From Roseomonas sp. (lineage in GTDB: Bacteria > Pseudomonadota > Alphaproteobacteria > Acetobacterales > Acetobacteraceae): a DNA stretch of 45,354 nucleotides. Position 1 is the stretch's first letter, and the number at the start of each line of letters is the position of its first letter. Shown in pieces: positions 1 to 8,570 of this stretch. The position numbers were made by a program, and so were the translations under genes. The DNA lies in the NCBI GenBank assembly GCA_020249465.1, contig JADCFP010000071.1, forward strand, positions 1-45,354, in the 5' to 3' direction. A model generated the notes under the pieces. That model was not told where the DNA came from and ran no database searches. It was given only the letters and a program-made list of their open reading frames with translations.

Positions 1-1
1 C

Positions 2-3000
2 ATCGGCGCCGGGCCGATTGTCATCGGCCAGGCCTGCGAATTCGATTATTCCGGCGCGCAAGCCTGCAAGGCACTGCGGGCTGAGGGCTATCGCGTCATT
101 CTGGTCAATTCCAACCCGGCCACGATCATGACCGATCCGGGGCTGGCGGATGCCACCTATATCGAACCGATCACGCCCGAGATCGTCGAGAAAATCATCG
201 CCAAGGAACGCCCGGATGCGCTGCTGCCGACCATGGGTGGGCAGACCGCGCTCAATACCTCGCTCAAGCTCGCGGAAGCGGGCGTACTTGAAAAATACGG
301 CTGCGAATTGATTGGTGCGAAGGCCGAGGTGATTGACAAGGCCGAGGACCGCCAGAAATTCCGTGACGCCATGGCGAAGATCGGCATTGAAAGCCCGAAA
401 AGCGAAATCGCCCATACCATGGCCGAAGCCTGGGATGCGCTGAAAATTGTTGGCCTGCCTTGCGTTATTCGCCCATCCTTCACGCTTGGCGGCACCGGTG
501 GCGGCATTGCCTATAACCGCGAAGAATTCGAACAAATCGTCTCGGCCGGTCTTGCGGCTTCCATGACCACGGAAGTGCTGGTGGAAGAAAGCGTGCTGGG
601 GTGGAAAGAGTTTGAAATGGAAGTGGTCCGCGACCGCGCGGATAATTGCATCATCATCTGTTCCATCGAAAATCTGGATGCGATGGGCGTGCATACGGGT
701 GATTCGGTTACCATCGCCCCGGCGCTGACGCTGACCGATAAGGAATATCAGCGCATGCGCGATGCCTCCATCGCCTGCTTGCGTGAAATCGGCGTAGATA
801 CTGGCGGGTCCAATGTGCAATTCGGCATCAACCCTGCCGATGGGCGCATGGTGATCATTGAAATGAACCCGCGCGTTTCGCGTTCATCGGCGCTCGCGTC
901 AAAGGCCACTGGCTTTCCCATCGCCAAGGTCGCGGCCAAGCTTGCCGTTGGTTATACGCTGGATGAATTGGCCAATGACATCACCAAGGTGACACCCGCG
1001 AGCTTTGAGCCCACCATTGACTATGTCGTGGTGAAAATCCCGCGCTTCACCTTCGAAAAATTCCCAGGAACACCGGCCACGCTCACCACCTCCATGAAAT
1101 CAGTTGGTGAGACGATGGCGATTGGCCGCTCGTTCGCGGAAGCCATGCAAAAAGGCCTGCGGGGCTTGGAAATTGGCCTGTCTGGTTTGGATGAGGTGGA
1201 AGTGCCAGGTGATGGCAGCGCGCAGGCCTTCCATGCCGCACTCGCCACGCCGCAGCCCAACCGCATTCTGATCGCCGCGCAAGCCATGCGCGCGGGCATG
1301 AGTGTGGAAGCGATTCACGAGGCCTGTAAATTCGATCCCTGGTTCCTGCGCGAAATTGAAAAGCTTGTCCGTGCGGAAACCGAAATCCGCGCCAATGGTC
1401 TGCCGCGTGACGCCACGGCGCTGCGGCGCATCAAGGCCATGGGTTTTGCCGATAAGCGGCTCGCGGAGATTACCGGCACCGTTGAGGCCGATGTGACGGC
1501 ACTGCGCGCCAAGCTTGGTGTCACGCCGGTCTATAAGCGGATTGACACTTGCGCTGCCGAATTCGCATCCGAAACGCCCTATATGTATTCCACCTATGAA
1601 GGTGGTTTTGGCGTACCGGTCTGCGAAAGCCGACCCACGGCGCGGCAGAAAATCATCATCCTGGGTGGCGGGCCAAACCGCATCGGCCAGGGTATTGAAT
1701 TCGATTATTGCTGCGTTCATGCGGCCTATGCGCTCAAGGAAGCCGGGTTTGAGACCATTATGGTCAATTGCAACCCTGAAACCGTGAGTACGGATTACGA
1801 CACATCAGATCGACTCTATTTCGAACCGCTGACGGCTGAGGATGTGATTTCGCTGATCCGCAAGGAACAGGAATCCGGCGAACTGCTCGGCTGTATTGTG
1901 CAATATGGTGGGCAGACGCCGCTCAAGCTGAGCCAGGCCCTGCACAAGGCGGGCATCCCGATCCTGGGCACCAGCGCAGAGGCGATTGATATCGCCGAAG
2001 ACCGCGAACGTTTCCAGCAATTGCTGAAGGGCCTTGGCCTGAAGCAGCCGCGCAACGGCACTGTTCGCACTTTGGAAGAAGCGGCGGATGAGGCGGAACG
2101 GATCGGCTACCCGGTTGTGGTGCGGCCTTCCTATGTGCTTGGCGGGCGCGCGATGGAAATTGCCTATAACCGCGAACAGCTCATGCGTTTCGGTGCGGAA
2201 GCGGTGAAGGTGTCCGGCGAAAACCCGATCCTGATTGACCAATATCTGGTGGATGCGATTGAGGTTGATGTGGATTGTATCGCGGACATGGATGGAAATG
2301 TGCATGTCGCCGGCGTGATGGAACACATCGAAGAAGCCGGGATTCATTCCGGCGATTCCGCCTGTTCGCTCCCGCCCTATTCGCTGCCGCCCGCGATTGT
2401 CACGGAATTGAAGGCAGAAACCGTTGCCATGGCCCGCGCGCTGAAAGTACAGGGGCTGATGAATGTGCAATATGCCGTCAAGGACAATGAAATCTATGTG
2501 CTGGAGGTGAATCCGCGCGCCTCCCGCACCGTGCCCTTCGTTGCCAAGGCCACTGGTGTCGCGGTTGCGAAAATCGGCGCGCGCGTCATGGCGGGCGCGA
2601 AGCTGGCGGAATTTGGCCTGGATGATGACGCAATCTATCGCCATGTCGCGGTGAAGGAAGCGGTCTTCCCCTTCAATCGCTTCCCGAATGTGGATGTGAT
2701 CCTGGGCCCGGAAATGAAATCCACTGGCGAGGTTATGGGCCTTGATGTTTCCTTTGAGCGCGCCTTCCTGAAATCCCAGCTTGGCGCCGGGGTGAAGCTG
2801 CCGGAATCTGGCACCGCCTTCATTTCCGTGAAGGAATCGGACAAGGGCGCTGCTGTCACGCTCGCTCGCCGCCTGGCTGAAATGGGCTTCCGTGTTGTTG
2901 CCACACGCGGCACAGCGGCGCGCATTCGCGAAGCGGGCTTCGCTTGCGAAATTGTGAACAAGGTGCTGGAAGGCCGCCCTCATTGCGTGGACGCGATCAA

Positions 3001-3211
3001 ATCCGGCGATATTCAACTGGTGATCAATACCACCGGGGGCGGGCAATCCGTTGCTGACAGCTTCGATATCCGCCGCAGCGCCCTGACCCAGGGGGTGCCG
3101 CATTACACCACGCTCGCCGGCGCCCGCGCCGCCGTGCATGCCATTGCGGCTTTGCGCGCCGGAACCCTTGATGTTGCGCCGCTTCAGGCATACTTTGAGA
3201 AATCGTTCTGA
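2..3211 (+). CDS. carB: Carbamoyl-phosphate synthase large subunit (5' end outside the window)
   Basis: Makes carbamoyl phosphate from bicarbonate, ammonia (supplied by the CarA glutaminase) and two ATP, feeding pyrimidine and arginine synthesis. The frame is open from base 2 ([20 protein letters not shown], the start of the first ATP-grasp half). Judged from E. coli CarB, only about 13-15 residues are missing upstream. The visible 1069 residues show the duplicated architecture: a first half with [10 protein letters not shown], a second half starting at [18 protein letters not shown] and containing [12 protein letters not shown], and a C-terminal methylglyoxal-synthase-like allosteric domain (from about [19 protein letters not shown]). 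The first in-frame ATG (128) lies inside the first domain and is not the start. A hairpin plus T-rich stretch follows the stop. Identification is secure. Confidence 0.97.
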   Translation: MGAGPIVIGQACEFDYSGAQACKALRAEGYRVILVNSNPATIMTDPGLADATYIEPITPEIVEKIIAKERPDALLPTMGGQTALNTSLKLAEAGVLEKYGCELIGAKAEVIDKAEDRQKFRDAMAKIGIESPKSEIAHTMAEAWDALKIVGLPCVIRPSFTLGGTGGGIAYNREEFEQIVSAGLAASMTTEVLVEESVLGWKEFEMEVVRDRADNCIIICSIENLDAMGVHTGDSVTIAPALTLTDKEYQRMRDASIACLREIGVDTGGSNVQFGINPADGRMVIIEMNPRVSRSSALASKATGFPIAKVAAKLAVGYTLDELANDITKVTPASFEPTIDYVVVKIPRFTFEKFPGTPATLTTSMKSVGETMAIGRSFAEAMQKGLRGLEIGLSGLDEVEVPGDGSAQAFHAALATPQPNRILIAAQAMRAGMSVEAIHEACKFDPWFLREIEKLVRAETEIRANGLPRDATALRRIKAMGFADKRLAEITGTVEADVTALRAKLGVTPVYKRIDTCAAEFASETPYMYSTYEGGFGVPVCESRPTARQKIIILGGGPNRIGQGIEFDYCCVHAAYALKEAGFETIMVNCNPETVSTDYDTSDRLYFEPLTAEDVISLIRKEQESGELLGCIVQYGGQTPLKLSQALHKAGIPILGTSAEAIDIAEDRERFQQLLKGLGLKQPRNGTVRTLEEAADEAERIGYPVVVRPSYVLGGRAMEIAYNREQLMRFGAEAVKVSGENPILIDQYLVDAIEVDVDCIADMDGNVHVAGVMEHIEEAGIHSGDSACSLPPYSLPPAIVTELKAETVAMARALKVQGLMNVQYAVKDNEIYVLEVNPRASRTVPFVAKATGVAVAKIGARVMAGAKLAEFGLDDDAIYRHVAVKEAVFPFNRFPNVDVILGPEMKSTGEVMGLDVSFERAFLKSQLGAGVKLPESGTAFISVKESDKGAAVTLARRLAEMGFRVVATRGTAARIREAGFACEIVNKVLEGRPHCVDAIKSGDIQLVINTTGGGQSVADSFDIRRSALTQGVPHYTTLAGARAAVHAIAALRAGTLDVAPLQAYFEKSF

Positions 3212-3216
3212 CGACT

Positions 3217-3247
3217 GGGGCTGCCCAAAGCGGCCCCTTCGTGTTTT
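3217..3247 (+). terminator. Probable intrinsic terminator after carB
   Basis: Six bases after the carB stop, GGGGCTGC (3217-3224) can pair with GCGGCCCC (3230-3237) around a CCAAA loop. This gives eight pairs including one G-U. TTCGTGTTTT follows. The T tract is interrupted, so termination may be partial. Confidence 0.6.
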
Positions 3248-3269
3248 CCGCCCGGCGCCAGCCGGGCGG
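3248..3269 (+). repeat. Perfect 9-bp inverted repeat before greA
   Basis: CCGCCCGGC (3248-3256) and GCCGGGCGG (3261-3269) form a perfect 9-bp stem with a GCCA loop. It sits between the carB terminator and the greA ribosome binding site. It has no T tract and may be an mRNA 5' stabiliser or attenuator; the role is unknown. Confidence 0.5.
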
Positions 3270-3292
3270 AACGAAGCCAAGGAAGTACTGCC

Positions 3293-3766
3293 GTGCAAAA
3301 GTTCCCAATGACCGCCGAGGGCCTCGCGCGCTTGGAGGAGGAACTCAAGCAGTTGAAATCGGAAGAACGCCCCGCGATCATCCGGGCGATCGCCGAAGCG
3401 CGCGCGCATGGCGACCTTTCCGAAAACGCCGAATATCACGCGGCGCGCGAACGCCAATCCTTCATTGAAGGCCGCATTGCCGAATTGGAAGCGGTGATCC
3501 CTTCCGTTGAAGTTATTGATTCCAAAAGGCTTACCGGCAACCAGGTGCGCTTTGGCGCCTATGTCACCATCGTCGACGAAGAATCCGACGACGAGAAAAA
3601 CTACCGTATCGTCGGCCAGTATGAGGCTGATATGAAGAACGGCTCGATCTCCGTCTCCTCACCGCTCGCCAAGGCGCTGATGGGGCGCAAGGTCGGGGAT
3701 TCGGTGGAAGTGCCGGCGCCTGGTGGGTCCCGTTCGGTCGAAATCACCGCGGTTCGCTTCAGCTAA
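3293..3766 (+). CDS. greA: Transcription elongation factor GreA
   Basis: GreA enters the RNA polymerase secondary channel and stimulates cleavage of backtracked transcripts. The 157-residue protein has the usual length and layout. An N-terminal antiparallel coiled coil (about residues 1-75) carries the tip motif GDLSENAEYHAARE with the acidic D and E. A C-terminal FKBP-like domain ends SVEITAVRF. The GTG start gives MQKFPMTAEGL, matching the usual GreA N-terminus. AAGGAAG (3279-3285) is at a suitable distance, which favours GTG over the internal ATG at 3308. carB is upstream, separated by a terminator-like hairpin; ilvA follows after 14 bases. Confidence 0.96.
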   Translation: MQKFPMTAEGLARLEEELKQLKSEERPAIIRAIAEARAHGDLSENAEYHAARERQSFIEGRIAELEAVIPSVEVIDSKRLTGNQVRFGAYVTIVDEESDDEKNYRIVGQYEADMKNGSISVSSPLAKALMGRKVGDSVEVPAPGGSRSVEITAVRFS

Positions 3767-3780
3767 TCAAGGCCACCCCC

Positions 3781-5013
3781 ATGCCGATGCGCGCGGCGCT
3801 GGCCGAAGGCCGCGCCATTACCCTGGCCGATATCCGCGCCGCCGCGGGGCGCATCTCTGGCGCCGTGCGTCGCACCCCAACGCTCGAAAGCCAGGCGGTT
3901 TCTCGCGCGACCGGGGCCAAGGTCTTCCTGAAGCTCGATAACCTGCAAGCCACCGGGGCCTTCAAGGAAAGGGGCGCGGCCAATCGGCTGGCGCTGCTGT
4001 CTGCCCGCGAAAGGGCCGCCGGGGTCATTGCCATGTCGGCGGGCAATCACGCTCAGGCGGTGGCGCGCCATGCGTCCCTCGCTGGGATCGCCGCCACCAT
4101 CGTCATGCCGAAATTCACCCCCGCCACCAAGGTCACCCGGACCGAGGCCTGGGGCGCGCGGGTGGTGCTGCATGGCACCACGCTCGCCGAGGCCGCCGCC
4201 CATGCCCATGCGCTGGCCGCGGCCGAGGGCCTGGTCTTCATCCACCCCTATGATGATGTGGGTGTGATCGCCGGCCAAGGCACCGCGACGCTGGAAATGC
4301 TGGAAGATGCGCCGGCCATCGAAGCCCTCGTGATCCCGGTTGGCGGCGGCGGGCTTTGCGCCGGTGCCGCCATTGCCGCCGCAGAACTCCGCCCCGGCAT
4401 GCCAGTGTTTGGGGTGGAGGTGGAATTCTACCCCGCCATGGCGCAGCGCCTGGCCGGCAAGCCGGTGCAGGTTGGCGGCCCCACCATCGCGGAAGGCATC
4501 GCGGTGCGCGATGTGGGGGAGACACCACTCGCGATCCTGAAGCGCCTTGGCGTTGAAGTGCTGGTCGTGCCGGAACGCGCGGTGGAACAAGCAATCGTTT
4601 TGCTTGCCGAAGGTGCGAAGGTGCTGGCCGAGGGCGCCGGCGCGGCAGGGCTTGCCGCCATCCTCGCTTTCCCGGAACGCTTCGCGGGGAAGACCGTCGG
4701 CACCATTGTCTGCGGCGGGAATATTGACCCGCGCATTCTGGCAAATGTGCTGCTGCGTGAGCTTCTGCGCGATGGGCGCATCCTGCGGCTCCATCTGGAT
4801 ATCCCAGACCGGCCTGGCGTGCTGGCCGATATCGCAACCCGCGTGGCCGCCGCCGGCGGCAATGTGATTGAAGTCAGCCACCAACGGCTTTTCGCCGCCC
4901 CCAGCGTGCAAAGCGCGGAATTGGAGTTGATGATCGAAGTGCGCGACACGGCGCAGGGGGATGCGATTATCGCGGCGCTCGAGGCGGGGGATTACGTCGT
5001 TAGGAGAGGGTGA
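3781..5013 (+). CDS. ilvA: Threonine ammonia-lyase (PLP enzyme with C-terminal ACT domain)
   Basis: Deaminates L-threonine to 2-oxobutanoate, the first step toward isoleucine; serine is a common second substrate. The 410-residue protein is a fold-type II PLP enzyme. The PLP lysine is K62 in GAFKERGA, followed by a conserved SAGNHAQAVA segment (substrate loop) and the phosphate-binding glycine loop VGGGGLCAG near residue 185. One C-terminal ACT-like domain (about residues 330-405, LDIPDRPGVLADIATRV) suggests allosteric control. The short form with one ACT domain corresponds to the TdcB/IlvA-like class of about 400-415 residues, not the 500-residue two-ACT E. coli IlvA. It starts at ATG 3781, 14 bases after greA, so the two may be co-transcribed. 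Which of the biosynthetic and catabolic roles applies cannot be read from sequence. Confidence 0.92.
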   Translation: MPMRAALAEGRAITLADIRAAAGRISGAVRRTPTLESQAVSRATGAKVFLKLDNLQATGAFKERGAANRLALLSARERAAGVIAMSAGNHAQAVARHASLAGIAATIVMPKFTPATKVTRTEAWGARVVLHGTTLAEAAAHAHALAAAEGLVFIHPYDDVGVIAGQGTATLEMLEDAPAIEALVIPVGGGGLCAGAAIAAAELRPGMPVFGVEVEFYPAMAQRLAGKPVQVGGPTIAEGIAVRDVGETPLAILKRLGVEVLVVPERAVEQAIVLLAEGAKVLAEGAGAAGLAAILAFPERFAGKTVGTIVCGGNIDPRILANVLLRELLRDGRILRLHLDIPDRPGVLADIATRVAAAGGNVIEVSHQRLFAAPSVQSAELELMIEVRDTAQGDAIIAALEAGDYVVRRG

Positions 5014-5015
5014 CA

Positions 5016-5098
5016 GCGAGGCGCTGCCTCGCGCTCCGCCGGGGTGGCCGCTGGTGTAGGCCAGCGGCGCGCGCAGGGTTGGTGTGGCGGCTGCGCGC
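5016..5098 (+). repeat. Three consecutive perfect inverted repeats after ilvA
   Basis: Two bases past the ilvA stop, GCGAGGC/GCCTCGC (5016-5022/5026-5032) forms a 7-bp stem. GCCGCTGG/CCAGCGGC (5047-5054/5061-5068) forms an 8-bp stem, and GCGCGCAG/CTGCGCGC (5069-5076/5091-5098) another 8-bp stem. None has a T tract. They may protect the ilvA 3' end or assist Rho-dependent termination. Confidence 0.5.
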
Positions 5099-5185
5099 CA
5101 AAACATAGCTTGCCACCCCGGACCCCGCCTGGACTTGGTGCTGCGCAACGCGCAAGCTTGCCCCGCAAATCAGGGGAAACGCGAC

Positions 5186-5938
5186 ATGGAACTCAGGGGC
5201 AAGGTTGCGCTCGTCACGGGCGGGAATGGCGGGCTGGGGCAGCGCATCTGCCACGCCCTTGCTCGCGAAGGTGTGCACATCGCGGTCATGTACGCTCAAA
5301 GCAAGGACCAGGCGGAAGGCGTCGCACGAGAGCTTGCAAGCCAATACCAAATCAACGCCGCCGCCTTTGGCTGCGACATCACCGATGGCGCTGCTGTTGA
5401 AACGCTTGTCGCGGCCGTGAAGGCTCGCTTCGGGCGGCTCGATATCCTGATCAATGACGCGGCATTCAATAAATCCGTGCCCTTCCAAGATCTCGATAGC
5501 CTGACTGTCGAACTCTGGGAAAAAATCATGGCGGTGAACCTGACGGGACCCATGCGGTTGATCAAGGCGGCAGCGCCCGCCCTGAAAGCAAGCGGTGCGG
5601 GGCGGATCGTCAATATCTCCTCAGTCGCCGGGCTGGGGCCGACCGGGTCATCCATCGCCTATGCCGTTTCGAAGGCCGGGCTGATTCATCTGACGCGCTG
5701 CATGGCCGTGGCACTGGCCCCGGAAACGCTGGTGAATTGCGTCGCCCCCGGCCTGCTGGAGGGCACCCGGGCCACCGCGAACCTTCGCCCGGAACAGATC
5801 GAACGCTCCGCCGCATCTTCCTTGCTGCAAAAGGCCGCGGATAAAGATGATTGCGCCGATATGGTGGTCACCATGTGCCGAACAGACACCATGACCGGCC
5901 AGACCATCGTGATTGATGCTGGGCGGATTTTCCATTGA
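5186..5938 (+). CDS. Short-chain dehydrogenase/reductase (FabG-like fold)
   Basis: A 250-residue classical SDR expected to use NAD(P)(H) on a carbonyl or alcohol; the substrate is unknown. The cofactor loop is TGGNGGLG (residues 11-18), with D64 in CDITDG. The active-site set is N118 (AVNLTGP), S145 or S146 (NISSVAG), Y159 and K163 (YAVSK). The usual NNAG motif reads NDAA (90-93), a modest deviation. It ends with GQTIVIDAGRIFH, as in SDRs of this group. The chosen ATG has AGGGGA about 9 bases upstream; an upstream extension to 5084 would run through the hairpin region and lacks SDR similarity. It is separated from ilvA by structured DNA, so it may be its own unit. It is most likely an oxidoreductase of the 3-oxoacyl-ACP reductase superfamily and not the housekeeping FabG. 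Confidence 0.85.
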   Translation: MELRGKVALVTGGNGGLGQRICHALAREGVHIAVMYAQSKDQAEGVARELASQYQINAAAFGCDITDGAAVETLVAAVKARFGRLDILINDAAFNKSVPFQDLDSLTVELWEKIMAVNLTGPMRLIKAAAPALKASGAGRIVNISSVAGLGPTGSSIAYAVSKAGLIHLTRCMAVALAPETLVNCVAPGLLEGTRATANLRPEQIERSAASSLLQKAADKDDCADMVVTMCRTDTMTGQTIVIDAGRIFH

Positions 5939-6032
5939 AGATGTGACAGGCGGAGTAATAGCAATTTTTGGTTGCTTATAATCTGATAATTCTCTATCTC
6001 AGGTTGTATAGCCCCAGCCTGGGAGTCACCCC

Positions 6033-6350
6033 ATGCCCCGCCTCGCCCCCCTTCTTGCCCTGGCCCTTCTACTCGGCTGCGCCTCTGCCACCCAAACCTA
6101 TGCGCCGGATGGCCGTTCTGCCCATGCAGTGGATTGCGGCGGGTTGATGCGGGACTGGGGCGCCTGCATGGAACGCGCCGGGGAGATTTGCGGCGCCCGC
6201 GGCTATGATGTGCTGTCCCGCGACACGGACCGCAACCGCTCCGGCGCCTATTCCCGCCGCGGTTCTACCGGCGGGGGCTTCGCCGCCACCACCCATACGC
6301 GCAATATGCTGATCGCCTGCCGTGGCACGCAGCAGGCGCAAGCAAGTTAA
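6033..6350 (+). CDS. Small predicted lipoprotein of unknown function
   Basis: A 105-residue protein with a clear lipoprotein signal: a short basic start (MPR), a hydrophobic stretch LAPLLALALLLG and a lipobox ending at C16 (LLGC). After lipidation the mature part would be about 90 residues with four further cysteines (DCGGL, GACME, EICGARGYD, IACRG) that could form disulfides in the periplasm. The pattern of CGG, W-x-x-C and an I-C-x-x-R-G-Y segment is reminiscent of small secreted proteins with paired cysteines, but no named family is recognised. The stop codon TAA (6348-6350) overlaps the ychF stop on the other strand. The 94-base upstream gap is AT-rich and probably holds its promoter. Confidence 0.75.
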   Translation: MPRLAPLLALALLLGCASATQTYAPDGRSAHAVDCGGLMRDWGACMERAGEICGARGYDVLSRDTDRNRSGAYSRRGSTGGGFAATTHTRNMLIACRGTQQAQAS

Positions 6351-7441
6351 ACGTTGAAGCGAAACAGCATCACATCGCCATCGCGCACGACATATTCCTT
6401 GCCTTCCACGCGCATCTTGCCGGCTTCCTTGGCGCCCTGTTCGCCATTCAGCGCCACGTAATCATCATAGCCAATCGTCTCAGCCGCGATAAAGCCGCGT
6501 TCAAAATCGCCATGAATCACGCCCGCCGCCTGCGGCGCCTTCATGCCCTTCAGGATCGTCCAGGCGCGCGCTTCCTTGGGCCCCACGGTGAAATAGGTAA
6601 TCAGCCCGAGCAGCGCGTAGCCAGCGCGGATCACGCGATCCAACCCGCTATCTTCCAGCCCAAGTGAGGATAGAAACTCCCCCCGATCCGCCTGCGCCAT
6701 TTGGCTGATTTCCGCTTCAATGGCGGCAGAGACCACTACCGCCTGCGCGCCTTCCGCCTTGGCGCGTTCAAAGACGCGCGCCGATTGCGTATTGCCCGTG
6801 GCGGCTGAGGCTTCTTCCACATTGCAGACGTAAAGCACGGGCTTCGTCGTCAGCAATTGCAGGCGCTTCGCGGCTTCTTCCTCACCTGCCGGCACCGCGG
6901 TGCGCGCCGGGCGGCCCGCTTCCAGCGCAGCCTTGATGGGCTCAATCAAGGCCATTTGCGCGAGTGCTTCCTTATCGCCGCCGCGCGCGCGCTTCACCAG
7001 ACCCTGGGCGCGTTTTTCCAGGCTATCCAAATCCGCCAGCATCAATTCGGTTTCCACCGTATCGGCATCACGGATCGGATCAATGCTGCCTTCCACATGC
7101 GTCACATCGCCATCTTCAAAGCAGCGCAACACATGCACAATCGCATCCACTTCGCGAATGTTCGCGAGGAATTGATTACCGAGCCCTTCACCCTTGGAAG
7201 CGCCACGGACCAAGCCCGCGATATCCACGAATTCCAAACTCGTCGGCACGGTTTTTTGCGATTTGCCGATACGCGTGAGTGTATCAAGCCGCGGATCCGG
7301 CACCGCCACGCGCCCGACATTGGGTTCAATGGTGCAGAAGGGGTAATTCGCTGCCTGCGCGGCGGCGGTTTGCGTCAGCGCATTGAACAGCGTGGATTTG
7401 CCGACATTCGGCAAGCCCACAATACCGCAATTGAAACCCAT
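6347..7441 (-). CDS. ychF: Redox-regulated ribosome-associated P-loop ATPase YchF/OLA1
   Basis: A 364-residue member of the Obg-related TRAFAC family that hydrolyses ATP better than GTP and associates with ribosomes. G1 is GLPNVGKST (residues 9-17), G3 is [20 protein letters not shown], and the G4 position reads NVEE in place of NKxD, the change linked to ATP preference. A coiled-coil insertion ([19 protein letters not shown]) and a C-terminal TGS domain ending MLFRFNV complete the family layout. It begins 2 bases after the preceding unknown gene, whose 3' end carries the GGGAG ribosome binding site. It is the last gene of the leftward rplY-pth-(unknown)-ychF string. Its stop codon overlaps that of the convergent lipoprotein gene in a shared TTAA. 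Confidence 0.97.
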   Translation of the reverse strand: MGFNCGIVGLPNVGKSTLFNALTQTAAAQAANYPFCTIEPNVGRVAVPDPRLDTLTRIGKSQKTVPTSLEFVDIAGLVRGASKGEGLGNQFLANIREVDAIVHVLRCFEDGDVTHVEGSIDPIRDADTVETELMLADLDSLEKRAQGLVKRARGGDKEALAQMALIEPIKAALEAGRPARTAVPAGEEEAAKRLQLLTTKPVLYVCNVEEASAATGNTQSARVFERAKAEGAQAVVVSAAIEAEISQMAQADRGEFLSSLGLEDSGLDRVIRAGYALLGLITYFTVGPKEARAWTILKGMKAPQAAGVIHGDFERGFIAAETIGYDDYVALNGEQGAKEAGKMRVEGKEYVVRDGDVMLFRFNV

Positions 7442-7443
7442 CT

Positions 7444-7890
7444 CTATGCTCCCGGCGCGGCGGGCCAGGCAGCACGCAGCGCATTCCAGAATGTCTCGGC
7501 AACCACACCAGCGGCGATCCGCGCGGCACCATCATCACTGATCGGCATCAGCGCCGCCGCGCGCAAATGCGCGGAAATCTCCGGCAAGGCGAGTGCCATG
7601 CCCGACAACGCCGCGATACTCGCTTCCGCCGCGCGCGAGGCATCCGCCGCATGCGCACGCAATTGCCGCGCAATCACCAGAAGTGCGGCAGCCATGGCAG
7701 CGGCGCGGCGCGCTTCGTCTCGCGGTAAATCATGATCCGCCAGATCAAGCGTTGCGCGCAGCCCCGCTGCTGCCTGCACCAGCGCATCTGCCTCACGCAC
7801 CAAGGCGGCGGAAAGCAGCGCAGCTCCATTGGCGCGGTCTTCCGCGCTGGGGCCCATCATGTCCATGCTGAAGGCGTCTTCGGCTTCCAT
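7444..7890 (-). CDS. Conserved-position unknown protein between pth and ychF
   Basis: No family recognised. The 148-residue product is very alanine-rich and should be almost entirely alpha-helical. It has an acidic, Met-rich N-terminus (MEAEDAFSMDMMG) and three or four amphipathic helices (for example ALVREADALVQAAAGLRATL and ARRAAAMAAALLVIARQLRAHAADASRAAEASIAAL). There is no signal peptide or clear membrane span, so it is probably cytosolic. ATG 7890 is preferred because AGGAGA lies 5-8 bases upstream and the codon overlaps the pth stop in TGATG; a GTG three bases earlier would be too close to the ribosome site. It is tightly coupled to pth on one side and ychF (2-base gap) on the other, suggesting a role connected with translation. 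That link rests only on gene context. Confidence 0.7.
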   Translation of the reverse strand: MEAEDAFSMDMMGPSAEDRANGAALLSAALVREADALVQAAAGLRATLDLADHDLPRDEARRAAAMAAALLVIARQLRAHAADASRAAEASIAALSGMALALPEISAHLRAAALMPISDDGAARIAAGVVAETFWNALRAAWPAAPGA

Positions 7891-8486
7891 CACTTCTCCT
7901 GCGTCAGCAGCGCGATGCGTGTCATGAAGTCTTCGGTCTTCAGGCTAGCGAGCATGGGCGCAGCATCCGCCAACGCATCCAACAGCTTTTCCAGCCACGC
8001 CTGATCCTGCTTGGAAAAATTGCCGAGCACATGGCCGGTCACCGCATCCTTATGGCCGGGATGCCCAATGCCCATCCGCACGCGCCAGAAATCGGGTGAG
8101 CCAAAAGCGCGGCGCATATCCTTCAAGCCATTATGCCCCGCAACACCCCCGCCCAATTTCACGCGGAGCTTGCCGGGTGCGAGATCAAGCTCATCATGAA
8201 AGGCAATGACATTCGCGGGTGGGATTTTCAGAAAGGCGGCAGCCGGCTGCACTGAATCACCACTCGCATTCATATAGGTTTGCGGCTTCAGCGCCAGGAT
8301 GCGCTGGCCACCAATGGAACCTTCCGCCAATTCACCTTTGAAGCGCTTCCGCCAGGGACCAAAGCCATGGCGCCGCGCAATCTCATCCAAGGCCATGAAG
8401 CCGATATTATGCCGCTGGCGCGCATGTTCAGGCCCTGGATTGCCAAGGCCGACCCAAAGCATCGGGGCGCTGTCGCGGGAAGTCAT
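7890..8486 (-). CDS. pth: Peptidyl-tRNA hydrolase
   Basis: Cleaves the ester bond of peptidyl-tRNAs dropped from ribosomes, recycling tRNA. The 198-residue protein has the full active site: H26 in RQRHNIGF, N73 in TYMNASG, D98 in FHDELDL and N119 in GHNGLKD. The usual family N-terminus would begin at MLWVGLGNPG (residue 9). The upstream ATG at 8486 is used here for lack of a clear Shine-Dalgarno at either site, so the start is uncertain by 8 residues. The gene follows rplY, but a strong terminator-like hairpin lies between them, and it is coupled to the next gene by a TGATG overlap. Confidence 0.96.
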   Translation of the reverse strand: MTSRDSAPMLWVGLGNPGPEHARQRHNIGFMALDEIARRHGFGPWRKRFKGELAEGSIGGQRILALKPQTYMNASGDSVQPAAAFLKIPPANVIAFHDELDLAPGKLRVKLGGGVAGHNGLKDMRRAFGSPDFWRVRMGIGHPGHKDAVTGHVLGNFSKQDQAWLEKLLDALADAAPMLASLKTEDFMTRIALLTQEK

Positions 8487-8500
8487 GACATCATGAACCC

Positions 8501-8535
8501 AAAAAGGGTCCGGGGGAGGCTTCCCCCGAACCCTT
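8501..8535 (-). terminator. Strong intrinsic terminator between rplY and pth
   Basis: Read on the minus strand, AAGGGTTCGGGGGA pairs with TCCCCCGGACCCTT (14 pairs including one G-U, 4-base loop), and the T run reaches TTTTT at 8505-8501. It lies downstream of rplY and 14 bases before the pth ATG. A smaller GGGGG/CCCCC hairpin (8549-8563) precedes it. It should reduce read-through from rplY into pth-ychF. Confidence 0.75.
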
Positions 8536-8570
8536 GATGTTCGGAAATGGGGGCGAAACCCCCGCCCGCA

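Noticed and set aside
1805-3457. Long minus-strand open frame opposite carB and greA
   Set aside because: It is a GC-bias shadow of strong genes. Similar long antisense frames oppose ilvA and kdsD/lptC. None has family motifs.
5977-5982. TATAAT upstream of the lipoprotein gene
   Set aside because: It is attractive as a -10 box, but no -35 fits 16-18 bases before it, so it was not listed as a promoter.
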